DNA from: Labia minor
Lineage: Eukaryota > Arthropoda > Insecta > Dermaptera > Spongiphoridae
Assembly (NCBI GenBank): GCA_963082975.1
Contig: CAUJBJ010000027.1
Location: 124,001-188,000, forward strand
DNA length: 64,000 nucleotides
Direction of reading: 5' to 3'
The notes below the pieces were generated by a model that saw nothing but the letters and a program-made list of their open reading frames with translations, was not told the origin of the DNA and ran no database searches. Shown piece by piece: positions 26,601-41,700 of this stretch. The translations under genes and the position numbers were made by a program. Numbering within the stretch: position 1 is the stretch's first letter; each line of letters begins with the position of its first letter.

Positions 26601-29128
26601 AATTTTATCCCTCGTATTTAAAAAAGTAGGATTTTCCCTTTAATATTTGAACAAAATCACACTAATCCATAAGAATTATATGAAAATATTTAAGAAATCG
26701 ATCAAATATGAATTTATTCTTCATTAGAATCAGAAAATTTATAAAATAAAATAAAAAAGATAATTTTATTCCTCGTATTTAAAAAAGTAGGATTTTCCCT
26801 TTAATATTTGATCAAAATCACACTTTTCCGTAAGAATTCAATGAAAATATTTAAGAAATCGATCAAATATGAATTTATTCTTCATTAGAATCAGAAAATG
26901 AATAAAATAAAATATAAAAGATAATTTTGTCCCTCGTATTTAAAAAAGTAGGATTTTCCCTTTAATATTTGAACAAAATCAGACTTTTCCGTAAGAATTC
27001 AATGAAAATATTTAAGAAATCGATCAAATATGAATTTATTCTTCATTAGAATCAGAAAATTAATAAAATAAAATAAAAAAGATAATTTTATCCCTCGTAT
27101 TTAAAAAAGTAGGATTTTCCCTTTAATATTTGAATAAAATCACAGTAATCCGTAAGAATTCAATGAAAATATTTAAGAAATCGATCAAATATGAATTTAT
27201 TCTTCATTAGAATCAAAAATTAATAAAATAAAATATAAAAGATAATTTTATCCCTCGTATTTAAAAAAGTAGGATTTTCCCTTTAATATTTGAACAAAAT
27301 CACAATAATCCGTAAGAATTCAATGAAAATATTTAAGAAATCGATCAAATATGAATTTATTCTTCAATAGAATCAGAAAATTAATAAAATAAAATATAAA
27401 AGATAATTTTATCCCTCGTATTTAAAAAAGTAGGATTTTCCCTTTAATATTTGAACAAAATCAGAATTTTCCGTAAGAATTCAATGAAAATATTTAAGAA
27501 ATCGATCAAATATGAATTTATTCTTCAATAGAATCAGAAAATTAATAAAATAAAATATAAAAGATAATTTTATCCCTCGTATTTAAAAAAGTAGGATTTT
27601 CCCTTTAATATTTGAACAAAATCAGAATTTTCCGTAAGAATTCAATGAAAATATTTAAGAAATCGATCAAATATGAATTTATTCTTCATTAGAATCAGAA
27701 AATTAATAAAATAAAATAAAAAAGATAATTTTATCCCTCGTATTTAAAAAAGTAGGATTTTCCCTTTAATATTTGAACAAAATCACACTAATCCGTAAGA
27801 ATTAAATGAAAATATTTAAGAAATCGATCAAATATGAATTTATTCTTCAATAGAATCAGAAAATTAATAAAATAAAATAAAAAAGATAATTTTATCCCTC
27901 GTATTTAAAAAAGTAGGATTTTCCCTTTAATATTTGAACAAAATCAGACTTTTCCGTAAGAATTCAATGAAAATATTTAAGAAATCGATCAAATATGAAT
28001 TTATTCTTCAATAGAATCAGAAAATTAATAAAATAAAATATAAAAGATAATTTTATCCCTCGTATTTAAAAAGTAGGATTTTTCCCTTTAATATTTGAAC
28101 AAAATCAGATTTTCCGTAAGAATTCAATGAAAATATTTAAGAAATCGATCAAATATGAATTTATTCTTCATTAGAATCAGAAAATGAATAAAATAAAATA
28201 AAAAAGATAATTTTATCCCTCGTATTTAAAAAAGTAGGATTTTCCCTTTAATATTTGAACAAAATCACACTAATCCGTAAGAATTAAATGAAAATATTTA
28301 AGAAATCGATCAAATATGAATTTATTCTTCAATAGAATCAGAAAATTAATAAAATAAAATAAAAAAGATAATTTTATCCCTCGTATTTAAAAAAGTAGGA
28401 TTTTCCCTTTAATATTTGAACAAAATCAGACTTTTCCGTAAGAATTCAATGAAAATATTTAAGAAATCGATCAAATATGAATTTATTCTTCAATAGAATC
28501 AGAAAATTAATAAAATAAAATATAAAAGATAATTTTATCCCTCGTATTTAAAAAAGTAGGATTTTTCCCTTTAATATTTGTACAAAATCAGACTTTTCCG
28601 TAAGAATTCAATGAAAATATTTAAGAAATCGATCAAATATGAAGTTATTCTTCATTAGAATCAGAAAATGAATAAAATAAAATATAAAAGATAATTTTAT
28701 CCCTCGTATTTAAAAAAGTAGGATTTTCCCTTTAATATTTGAACAAAATCACAATAATCCGTAAGAATTCAATGAAAATATTTAAGAAATCGATCAAATA
28801 TGAATTTATTCTTCAATAGAATCAGAAAATGAATAAAATAAAATATAAAAGATAATTTTATCCCTCGTATTTAAAAAAGTAGGAATTTTCCCTTAAATAT
28901 TTGAACAAAATCAGATTTTCCGTAAGAATTCAATGAAAATATTTAAGAAATCGATAAAATATGAATTTATTCTTCATTAGAACCAGAAAATGAATAAAAT
29001 AAAATATAAAAGATAATTTTATCTCTCGTATTTAAAAAAGTAGGATTTTCCCTTTAATATTTGAACAAAATCACACTAATCCGTAAGAATTCAATGAAAA
29101 TATTTAAGAAATCGATCAAATATGAATT
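20868..29128 (+). repeat. 8.26-kb segment, copy 1 of a large duplication (spacing 8,853 bp)
   Basis: This segment matches 29,721-37,981 at a constant offset of 8,853 bp, which is 55 monomers minus two bases. Rare markers shared at that offset include GATATC at 20,964, TATATAAG at 22,181 and 24,113, CAAAGTAAT at 25,371, ATCGTTC at 25,731, CCATAAG at 26,668, AATCAAAAAT at 27,211 and the compensated-indel monomer near 28,883. I noticed eight substitutions between copies: 21,572, 24,869, 24,870, 26,426, 26,678, 26,679, 28,581 and 28,831. Left and right limits are set by mismatches at 20,867/29,720 and 29,129/37,982. Confidence 0.88.
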
Positions 29129-29720
29129 TATTCTTCAATAGAATCAGAAAATTAATAAAATAAAATATAAAAGATAATTTTATCCCTCGTATTTAAAAAA
29201 GTAGGAATTTTCCCTTAAATATTTGAACAAAATCAGATTTTCCGTAAGAATTCAATGAAAATATTTAAGAAATCGATCAAATATGAATTTATTCTTCAAT
29301 AGAATCAGAAAATTAATAAAATAAAATATAAAAGATAATTTTATCCCTCGTATTTAAAAAAGTAGGATTTTCCCTTTAATATTTGAACAAAATCAGAATT
29401 TTCCGTAAGAATTCAATGAAAATATTTAAGAAATCGATCAAATATGAATTTATTCTTCAATAGAATCAGAAAATTAATAAAATAAAATATAAAAGATAAT
29501 TTTATCCCTCGTATTTAAAAAACTAGGATTTTCCCTTTAATATTTGAACAAAATCAGACTTTTCCGTAAGAATTCAATGAAAATATTTAAGAAATCGATC
29601 AAATATGAATTTATTCTTCATTAGAATCAGAAAATTAATAAAATAAAATAAAAAAGATAATTTTATCCCTCGTATTTAAAAAAGTAGGATTTTCCCTTTA
29701 ATATTTGAACAAAATCACAC

Positions 29721-32700
29721 TAATCCGTAAGAATTCAATGAAAATATTTAAGAAATCGATCAAATATGAATTTATTATTCATTAGAATCAGAAAATTAAT
29801 AAAATAAAATATAAAAGATATCTTTATCCCTCGTATTTAAAAAGTAGGATTTTCCCTTTAATATTTGAACAAAATCACAATAATCCGTAAGAATTCAATG
29901 AAAATATTTAAGAAATCGATCAAATATGAATTTATTCTTCATTAGAATCAGAAAATGAATAAAATAAAATATAAAAGATAATTTTGTCCCTCGTATTTAA
30001 AAAAGTAGGATTTTCCCTTTAATATTTGAACAAAATCAGACTTTTCCGTAAGAATTCAATGAAAATATTTAAGAAATCGATCAAATATGAATTTATTCTT
30101 CATTAGAATCAGAAAATTAATAAAATAAAATAAAAAAGATAATTTTATCCCTCGTATTTAAAAAAGTAGGATTTTCCCTTTAATATTTGAATAAAATCAC
30201 AGTAATCCGTAAGAATTCAATGAAAATATTTAAGAAATCGATCAAATATGAATTTATTCTTCATTAGAATCAGAAAATTAATAAAATAAAATATAAAAGA
30301 TAATTTTATCCCTCGTATTTAAAAAAGTAGGATTTTCCCTTTAATATTTGAACAAAATCACAATAATCCGTAAGAATTCAATGAAAATATTTAAGAAATC
30401 GATCAAATATGAATTTATTCTTCATTAGAATCAGAAAATTAATAAAATAAAATATAAAAGATAATTTTATCCCTCGTATTTAAAAAAGTAGGATTTTCCC
30501 TTTAATATTTGAACAAAATCAGAATTTTCCGTAAGAATTCAATGAAAATATTTAAGAAATCGATCAAATATGAATTTATTCTTCAATAGAATCAGAAAAT
30601 TAATAAAATAAAATATAAAAGATAATTTTATCCCTCGTATTTAAAAAAGTAGGATTTTCCCTTTAATATTTGAACAAAATCAGAATTTTCCGTAAGAATT
30701 CAATGAAAATATTTAAGAAATCGATCAAATATGAATTTATTCTTCAATAGAATCAGAAAATTAATAAAATAAAATATAAAAGATAATTTTATCCCTCGTA
30801 TTTAAAAAAGTAGGATTTTCCCTTTAATATTTGAACAAAATCAGACTTTTCCGTAAGAATTCAATGAAAATATTTAAGAAATCGATCAAATATGAATTTA
30901 TTCTTCATTAGAATCAGAAAATTAATAAAATAAAATAAAAAAGATAATTTTATCCCTCGTATTTAAAAAAGTAGGATTTTCCCTTTAATATTTGAACAAA
31001 ATCACACTAATCCGTAAGAATTAAATGAAAATATATAAGAAATCGATCAAATATGAATTTATTCTTCAATAGAATCAGAAAATTAATAAAATAAAATAAA
31101 AAAGATAATTTTATCCCTCGTATTTAAAAAAGTAGGATTTTCCCTTTAATATTTGAATAAAATCACAGTAATCCGTAAGAATTCAATGAAAATATTTAAG
31201 AAATCGATCAAATATGAATTTATTCTTCATTAGAATCAGAAAATTAATAAAATAAAATATAAAAGATAATTTTATCCCTCGTATTTAAAAAAGTAGGATT
31301 TTCCCTTTAATATTTGAACAAAATCACAATAATCCGTAAGAATTCAATGAAAATATTTAAGAAATCGATCAAATATGAATTTATTCTTCAATAGAATCAG
31401 AAAATTAATAAAATAAAATATAAAAGATAATTTTATCCCTCGTATTTAAAAAAGTAGGATTTTCCCTTTAATATTTGAACAAAATCAGAATTTTCCGTAA
31501 GAATTCAATGAAAATATTTAAGAAATCGATCAAATATGAATTTATTCTTCAATAGAATCAGAAAATTAATAAAATAAAATATAAAAGATAATTTTATCCC
31601 TCGTATTTAAAAAAGTAGGATTTTCCCTTTAATATTTGAACAAAATCAGAATTTTCCGTAAGAATTCAATGAAAATATTTAAGAAATCGATCAAATATGA
31701 ATTTATTCTTCAATAGAATCAGAAAATTAATAAAATAAAATATAAAAGATAATTTTATCCCTCGTATTTAAAAAAGTAGGATTTTCCCTTTAATATTTGA
31801 ACAAAATCAGACTTTTCCGTAAGAATTCAATGAAAATATTTAAGAAATCGATCAAATATGAATTTATTCTTCATTAGAATCAGAAAATTAATAAAATAAA
31901 ATAAAAAAGATAATTTTATCCCTCGTATTTAAAAAAGTAGGATTTTCCCTTTAATATTTGAACAAAATCACACTAATCCGTAAGAATTAAATGAAAATAT
32001 TTAAGAAATCGATCAAATATGAATTTATTCTTCAATAGAATCAGAAAATTAATAAAATAAAATAAAAAAGATAATTTTATCCCTCGTATTTAAAAAAGTA
32101 GGATTTTCCCTTTAATATTTGAACAAAATCAGACTTTTCCGTAAAAATTCAATGAAAATATTTAAGAAATCGATCAAATATGAATTTATTCTTCATTAGA
32201 ATCAGAAAATTAATAAAATAAATTAAAAAAGATAATTTTATCCCTCGTATTTAAAAAAGTAGGATTTTCCCTTTAATATTTGAACAAAATCACAGTAATC
32301 CGTAAGAATTCAATGAAAATATTTAAGAAATCGATCAAATATGAATTTATTATTCATTAGAATCAGAAAATTAATAAAATAAAATATAAAAGATATCTTT
32401 ATCCCTCGTATTTAAAAAAGTAGGATTTTCCCTTTAATATTTGAACAAAATCACAATAATCCGTAAGAATTCAATGAAAATATTTAAGAAATCGATCAAA
32501 TATGAATTTATTCTTCAATAGAATCAGAAAATTAATAAAATAAAATATAAAAGATAATTTTATCCCTCGTATTTAAAAAAGTAGGATTTTCCCTTTAATA
32601 TTTGAACAAAATCAGAATTTTCCGTAAGAATTCAATGAAAATATTTAAGAAATCGATCAAATATGAATTTATTCTTCAATAGAATCAGAAAATTAATAAA

Positions 32701-35700
32701 ATAAAATATAAAAGATAATTTTATCCCTCGTATTTAAAAAAGTAGGATTTTCCCTTTAATATTTGAACAAAATCAGACTTTTCCGTAAGAATTCAATGAA
32801 AATATTTAAGAAATCGATCAAATATGAATTTATTCTTCATTAGAATCAGAAAATTAATAAAATAAAATAAAAAAGATAATTTTATCCCTCGTATTTAAAA
32901 AAGTAGGATTTTCCCTTTAATATTTGAACAAAATCACACTAATCCGTAAGAATTAAATGAAAATATATAAGAAATCGATCAAATATGAATTTATTCTTCA
33001 ATAGAATCAGAAAATTAATAAAATAAAATAAAAAAGATAATTTTATCCCTCGTATTTAAAAAAGTAGGATTTTCCCTTTAATATTTGAATAAAATCACAG
33101 TAATCCGTAAGAATTCAATGAAAATATTTAAGAAATCGATCAAATATGAATTTATTCTTCATTAGAATCAGAAAATTAATAAAATAAAATATAAAAGATA
33201 ATTTTATCCCTCGTATTTAAAAAAGTAGGATTTTCCCTTTAATATTTGAACAAAATCACAATAATCCGTAAGAATTCAATGAAAATATTTAAGAAATCGA
33301 TCAAATATGAATTTATTCTTCAATAGAATCAGAAAATTAATAAAATAAAATATAAAAGATAATTTTATCCCTCGTATTTAAAAAAGTAGGATTTTCCCTT
33401 TAATATTTGAACAAAATCAGAATTTTCCGTAAGAATTCAATGAAAATATTTAAGAAATCGATCAAATATGAATTTATTCTTCAATAGAATCAGAAAATTA
33501 ATAAAATAAAATATAAAAGATAATTTTATCCCTCGTATTTAAAAAAGTAGGATTTTCCCTTTAATATTTGAACAAAATCAGAATTTTCCGTAAGAATTCA
33601 ATGAAAATATTTAAGAAATCGATCAAATATGAATTTATTCTTCAATAGAATCAGAAAATTAATAAAATAAAATATAAAAGATAATTTTATCCCTCGTATT
33701 TAAAAAAGTAGGATTTTCCCTAAAATATTTGAACAAAATCAGACTTTTCCGTAAGAATTCAATGAAAATATTTAAGAAATCGATCAAATATGAATTTATT
33801 CTTCATTAGAATCAGAAAATTAATAAAATAAAATAAAAAAGATAATTTTATCCCTCGTATTTAAAAAAGTAGGATTTTCCCTTTAATATTTGAACAAAAT
33901 CACACTAATCCGTAAGAATTAAATGAAAATATTTAAGAAATCGATCAAATATGAATTTATTCTTCAATAGAATCAGAAAATTAATAAAATAAAATAAAAA
34001 AGATAATTTTATCCCTCGTATTTAAAAAAGTAGGATTTTCCCTTTAATATTTGAACAAAATCAGACTTTTCCGTAAAAATTCAATGAAAATATTTAAGAA
34101 ATCGATCAAATATGAATTTATTCTTCATTAGAATCAGAAAATTAATAAAATAAATTAAAAAAGATAATTTTATCCCTCGTATTTAAAAAAGTAGGATTTT
34201 CCCTTTAATATTTGAACAAAATCAAAGTAATCCGTAAGAATTCAATGAAAATATTTAAGAAATCGATCAAATATGAATTTATTATTCATTAGAATCAGAA
34301 AATTAATAAAATAAAATATAAAAGATATCTTTATCCCTCGTATTTAAAAAAGTAGGATTTTCCCTTTAATATTTGAACAAAATCACAATAATCCGTAAGA
34401 ATTCAATGAAAATATTTAAGAAATCGATCAAATATGAATTTATTCTTCAATAGAATCAGAAAATTAATAAAATAAAATATAAAAGATAATTTTATCCCTC
34501 GTATTTAAAAAAGTAGGATTTTCCCTTTAATATTTGAACAAAATCAGAATTTTCCGTAAGAATTCAATGAAAATATTTAAGAAATCGTTCAAATATGAAT
34601 TTATTCTTCATTAGAATCAGAAAATTTATAAAATAAAATAAAAAAGATAATTTTATTCCTCGTATTTAAAAAAGTAGGATTTTCCCTTTAATATTTGATC
34701 AAAATCACACTTTTCCGTAAGAATTCAATGAAAATATTTAAGAAATCGATCAAATATGAATTTATTCTTCATTAGAATCAGAAAATTAATAAAATAAATT
34801 AAAAAAGATAATTTTATCCCTCGTATTTAAAAAAGTAGGATTTTCCCTTTAATATTTGAACAAAATCACAGTAATCCGTAAGAATTCAATGAAAATATTT
34901 AAGAAATCGATCAAATATGAATTTATTATTCATTAGAATCAGAAAATTAATAAAATAAAATATAAAAGATATCTTTATCCCTCGTATTTAAAAAAGTAGG
35001 ATTTTCCCTTTAATATTTGAACAAAATCACAATAATCCGTAAGAATTCAATGAAAATATTTAAGAAATCGATCAAATATGAATTTATTCTTCAATAGAAT
35101 CAGAAAATTAATAAAATAAAATATAAAAGATAATTTTATCCCTCGTATTTAAAAAAGTAGGATTTTCCCTTTAATATTTGAACAAAATCAGAATTTTCCG
35201 TAAGAATTCAATGAAAATATTTAAGAAATCGTTCAAATATGAATTTATTCTTCAATAGAATCAGAAAATTAATAAAATAAAATATAAAAGATAATTTTAT
35301 CCCTCGTATTTAAAAAAGTAGGATTTTCCCTTTAATATTTAAACAAAATCAGAATTTTCCGTAAGAATTCAATGAAAATATTTAAGAAATCGATCAAATA
35401 TGAATTTATTCTTCAATAGAATCAGAAAATTAATAAAATAAAATATAAAAGATAATTTTATCCCTCGTATTTAAAAAAGTAGGATTTTCCCTTTAATATT
35501 TGAACAAAATCACACTAATCCATAAGAATTCAATGAAAATATTTAAGAAATCGATCAAATATGAATTTATTCTTCATTAGAATCAGAAAATTTATAAAAT
35601 AAAATAAAAAAGATAATTTTATTCCTCGTATTTAAAAAAGTAGGATTTTCCCTTTAATATTTGATCAAAATCACACTTTTCCGTAAGAATTCAATGAAAA

Positions 35701-37981
35701 TATTTAAGAAATCGATCAAATATGAATTTATTCTTCATTAGAATCAGAAAATGAATAAAATAAAATATAAAAGATAATTTTGTCCCTCGTATTTAAAAAA
35801 GTAGGATTTTCCCTTTAATATTTGAACAAAATCAGACTTTTCCGTAAGAATTCAATGAAAATATTTAAGAAATCGATCAAATATGAATTTATTCTTCATT
35901 AGAATCAGAAAATTAATAAAATAAAATAAAAAAGATAATTTTATCCCTCGTATTTAAAAAAGTAGGATTTTCCCTTTAATATTTGAATAAAATCACAGTA
36001 ATCCGTAAGAATTCAATGAAAATATTTAAGAAATCGATCAAATATGAATTTATTCTTCATTAGAATCAAAAATTAATAAAATAAAATATAAAAGATAATT
36101 TTATCCCTCGTATTTAAAAAAGTAGGATTTTCCCTTTAATATTTGAACAAAATCACAATAATCCGTAAGAATTCAATGAAAATATTTAAGAAATCGATCA
36201 AATATGAATTTATTCTTCAATAGAATCAGAAAATTAATAAAATAAAATATAAAAGATAATTTTATCCCTCGTATTTAAAAAAGTAGGATTTTCCCTTTAA
36301 TATTTGAACAAAATCAGAATTTTCCGTAAGAATTCAATGAAAATATTTAAGAAATCGATCAAATATGAATTTATTCTTCAATAGAATCAGAAAATTAATA
36401 AAATAAAATATAAAAGATAATTTTATCCCTCGTATTTAAAAAAGTAGGATTTTCCCTTTAATATTTGAACAAAATCAGAATTTTCCGTAAGAATTCAATG
36501 AAAATATTTAAGAAATCGATCAAATATGAATTTATTCTTCATTAGAATCAGAAAATTAATAAAATAAAATAAAAAAGATAATTTTATCCCTCGTATTTAA
36601 AAAAGTAGGATTTTCCCTTTAATATTTGAACAAAATCACACTAATCCGTAAGAATTAAATGAAAATATTTAAGAAATCGATCAAATATGAATTTATTCTT
36701 CAATAGAATCAGAAAATTAATAAAATAAAATAAAAAAGATAATTTTATCCCTCGTATTTAAAAAAGTAGGATTTTCCCTTTAATATTTGAACAAAATCAG
36801 ACTTTTCCGTAAGAATTCAATGAAAATATTTAAGAAATCGATCAAATATGAATTTATTCTTCAATAGAATCAGAAAATTAATAAAATAAAATATAAAAGA
36901 TAATTTTATCCCTCGTATTTAAAAAGTAGGATTTTTCCCTTTAATATTTGAACAAAATCAGATTTTCCGTAAGAATTCAATGAAAATATTTAAGAAATCG
37001 ATCAAATATGAATTTATTCTTCATTAGAATCAGAAAATGAATAAAATAAAATAAAAAAGATAATTTTATCCCTCGTATTTAAAAAAGTAGGATTTTCCCT
37101 TTAATATTTGAACAAAATCACACTAATCCGTAAGAATTAAATGAAAATATTTAAGAAATCGATCAAATATGAATTTATTCTTCAATAGAATCAGAAAATT
37201 AATAAAATAAAATAAAAAAGATAATTTTATCCCTCGTATTTAAAAAAGTAGGATTTTCCCTTTAATATTTGAACAAAATCAGACTTTTCCGTAAGAATTC
37301 AATGAAAATATTTAAGAAATCGATCAAATATGAATTTATTCTTCAATAGAATCAGAAAATTAATAAAATAAAATATAAAAGATAATTTTATCCCTCGTAT
37401 TTAAAAAAGTAGGATTTTTCCCTTTAATATTTGAACAAAATCAGACTTTTCCGTAAGAATTCAATGAAAATATTTAAGAAATCGATCAAATATGAAGTTA
37501 TTCTTCATTAGAATCAGAAAATGAATAAAATAAAATATAAAAGATAATTTTATCCCTCGTATTTAAAAAAGTAGGATTTTCCCTTTAATATTTGAACAAA
37601 ATCACAATAATCCGTAAGAATTCAATGAAAATATTTAAGAAATCGATCAAATATGAATTTATTCTTCAATAGAATCAGAAAATTAATAAAATAAAATATA
37701 AAAGATAATTTTATCCCTCGTATTTAAAAAAGTAGGAATTTTCCCTTAAATATTTGAACAAAATCAGATTTTCCGTAAGAATTCAATGAAAATATTTAAG
37801 AAATCGATAAAATATGAATTTATTCTTCATTAGAACCAGAAAATGAATAAAATAAAATATAAAAGATAATTTTATCTCTCGTATTTAAAAAAGTAGGATT
37901 TTCCCTTTAATATTTGAACAAAATCACACTAATCCGTAAGAATTCAATGAAAATATTTAAGAAATCGATCAAATATGAATT
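29721..37981 (+). repeat. 8.26-kb segment, copy 2 of the large duplication
   Basis: This is the partner of 20,868-29,128, in the same orientation and separated from it by 592 bp of related monomers. It carries private changes such as CCCTAAAATATT at about 33,722 and lacks copy 1's private changes, for example GTACAAAA at 28,581. Such high identity over 8 kb of satellite indicates a very recent event, or an assembly effect in a long repeat. Confidence 0.88.
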
Positions 37982-38788
37982 AATTCTTCATTAGAATCAG
38001 AAAATGAATAAAATAAAATATAAAAGATAATTTTATCCCTCGTATTTAAAAAAGTAGGAATTTTCCCTTAAATATTTGAACAAAATCAGATTTTCCGTAA
38101 GAATTCAATGAAAATATTTAAGAAATCGATAAAATATGAATTTATTCTTCATTAGAACCAGAAAATTAATAAAATAAAATAAAAAATATAATTTTATCCC
38201 TCGTATTTAAAAAAATAGGATTTTCCCTTTAATATTTGAACAAAATCACAGTAATCCGTAAGAATTCAATGAAAATATTTAAGAAATCGATCAAATATGA
38301 ATTTATTCTTCATTAGAATCAGAAAATTAATAAAATAAATTAATAAAGATAATTTTATCCCTCGTATTTAAAAAAGTAGGATTTTCCCTTTAATATTTGA
38401 ACAAAATCACACTAATCCGTAAGAATTCAATGAAAATATTTAAGAAATCGATCAAATATGAATTTATTCTTCATTAGAATCAGAAAATTTATAAAATAAA
38501 ATAAAAAAGATAATTTTATTCCTCGTATTTAAAAAAGTAGGATTTTCCCTTTAATATTTCATCAAAATCACACTTTTCCGTAAGAATTCAATGAAAATAT
38601 TTAAGAAATCGATCAAATATGAATTTATTCTTCATTAGAATCAGAAAATGAATAAAATAAAATATAAAAGATAATTTTGTCCCTCGTATTTAAAAAAGTA
38701 GGATTTTCCCTTTAATATTTGAACAAAATCAGACTTTTCCGTAAAAATTCAATGAAAATATTTAAGAAATCGATCAAATATGAATTTA

Positions 38789-41700
38789 GTCTTCATTAGA
38801 ATCAGAAAATTAATAAAATAAATTAAAAAAGATAATTTTATCCCTCGTATTTAAAAAAGTAGGATTTTCCCTTTAATATTTGAACAAAATCACAGTAATC
38901 CGTAAGAATTCAATGAAAATATTTAAGAAATCGATCAAATATGAATTTATTATTCATTAGAATCAGAAAATTAATAAAATAAAATATAAAAGATAATTTT
39001 TTCCCTCGTATTTAAAAAAGTAGGATTTTCCCTTTAATATTTGAACAAAATCACAATAATCCGTAAGAATTCAATGAAAATATTTAAGAAATCGATCAAA
39101 TATGAATTTATTCTTCAATAGAATCAAAAAATTAATAAAATAAAATATAAAAGATAATTTTATCCCTCGTATTTAAAAAAGTAGGATTTTCCCTTTAATA
39201 TTTGAACAAAATCAGAATTTTCCGTAAGAATTCAATGAAAATATTTAAGAAATCGTTCAAATATGAATTTATTCTTCAATAGAATCAGAAAATTAATAAA
39301 ATAAAATATAAAAGATAGTTTTATCCCTCGTATTTAAAAAAGTAGGATTTTCCCTTTAATATTTAAACAAAATCAGAATTTTCCGTAAGAATTCAATGAA
39401 AATATTTAAGAAATCGATCAAATATGAATTTATTCTTCAATAGAATCAGAAAATTAATAAAATAAAATATAAAAGATAATTTTATCCCTCGTATTTAAAA
39501 AAGTAGGATTTTCCCTTTAATATTTGAACAAAATCACACTAATCCGTAAGAATTCAATGAAAATATTTAAGAAATCGATCAAATATGAATTTATTCTTCA
39601 TTAGAATCAGAAAATTTATAAAATAAAATAAAAAAGATAATTTTATTCCTCGTATTTAAAAAAGTAGGATTTTCACTTTAATATTTGATCAAAATCACAC
39701 TTTTCCGTAAGAATTCAATGAAAATATTTAAGAAATCGATCAAATATGAATTTATTCTTGATTAGAATCAGAAAATGAATAAAATAAAATATAAAAGATA
39801 ATTTTGTCCCTCGTATTTAAAAAAGTAGGATTTTCCCTTTAATATTTGAACAAAATCAGACTTTTCCGTAAGAATTCAATGAAAATATTTAAGAAATCGA
39901 TCAAATATGAATTTATTCTTCATTAGAATCAGAAAATTAATAAAATAAAATATAAAAGATAATTTTATCCCTCGTATTTAAAAAAGTAGGATTTTCCCTT
40001 TAATATTTGAACAAAATCACAATAATCCGTAAGAATTCAATGAAAATATTTAAGAAATCGATCAAATATGAATTTATTCTTCAATAGAATCAGAAAATTA
40101 ATAAAATAAAATATAAAAGATAATTTTATCCCTCGTATTTAAAAAAGTAGGATTTTCCCTTTAATATTTGAACAAAATCAGAATTTTCCGTAAGAATTCA
40201 ATGAAAATATTTAAGAAATCGATCAAATATGAATTTATTCTTCAATAGAATCAGAAAATTAATAAAATAAAATATAAAAGATAATTTTATCCCTCGTATT
40301 TAAAAAAGTAGGATTTTCCCTTTAATATTTGAACAAAATCAGAATTTTCCGTAAGAATTCAATGAAAATATTTAAGAAATCGATCAAATATGAATTTATT
40401 CTTCAATAGAATCAGAAAATTAATAAAATAAAATATAAAAGATAATTTTATCCCTCGTATTTAAAAAAGTAGGATTTTCCCTTTAATATTTGAACAAAAT
40501 CACACTAATCCGTAAGAATTAAATGAAAATATTTAAGAAATCGATCAAATATGAATTTATTCTTCAATAGAATCAGAAAATTAATAAAATAAAATAAAAA
40601 AGATAATTTTATCCCTCGTATTTAAAAAAGTAGGATTTTCCCTTTAATATTTGAACAAAATCAGACTTTTCCGTAAAAATTCAATGAAAATATTTAAGAA
40701 ATCGATCAAATATGAATTTATTCTTCATTAGAATCAGAAAATTAATAAAATAAATTAAAAAAGATAATTTTATCCCTCGTATTTAAAAAAGTAGGATTTT
40801 CCCTTTAATATTTGAACAAAATCACAGTAATCCGTAAGAATTCAATGAAAATATTTAAGAAATCGATCAAATATGAATTTATTATTCATTAGAATCAGAA
40901 AATTAATAAAATAAAATATAAAAGATAATTTTTTCCCTCGTATTTAAAAAAGTAGGATTTTCCCTTTAATATTTGAACAAAATCACAATAATCCGTAAGA
41001 ATTCAATGAAAATATTTAAGAAATCGATCAAATATGAATTTATTCTTCAATAGAATCAAAAAATTAATAAAATAAAATATAAAAGATAATTTTATCCCTC
41101 GTATTTAAAAAAGTAGGATTTTCCCTTTAATATTTGAACAAAATCAGAATTTTCCGTAAGAATTCAATGAAAATATTTAAGAAATCGTTCAAATATGAAT
41201 TTATTCTTCAATAGAATCAGAAAATTAATAAAATAAAATATAAAAGATAGTTTTATCCCTCGTATTTAAAAAAGTAGGATTTTCCCTTTAATATTTAAAC
41301 AAAATCAGAATTTTCCGTAAGAATTCAATGAAAATATTTAAGAAATCGATCAAATATGAATTTATTCTTCAATAGAATCAGAAAATTAATAAAATAAAAT
41401 ATAAAAGATAATTTTATCCCTCGTATTTAAAAAAGTAGGATTTTCCCTTTAATATTTGAACAAAATCACACTAATCCGTAAGAATTCAATGAAAATATTT
41501 AAGAAATCGATCAAATATGAATTTATTCTTCATTAGAATCAGAAAATTTATAAAATAAAATAAAAAAGATAATTTTATTCCTCGTATTTAAAAAAGTAGG
41601 ATTTTCACTTTAATATTTGATCAAAATCACACTTTTCCGTAAGAATTCAATGAAAATATTTAAGAAATCGATCAAATATGAATTTATTCTTGATTAGAAT

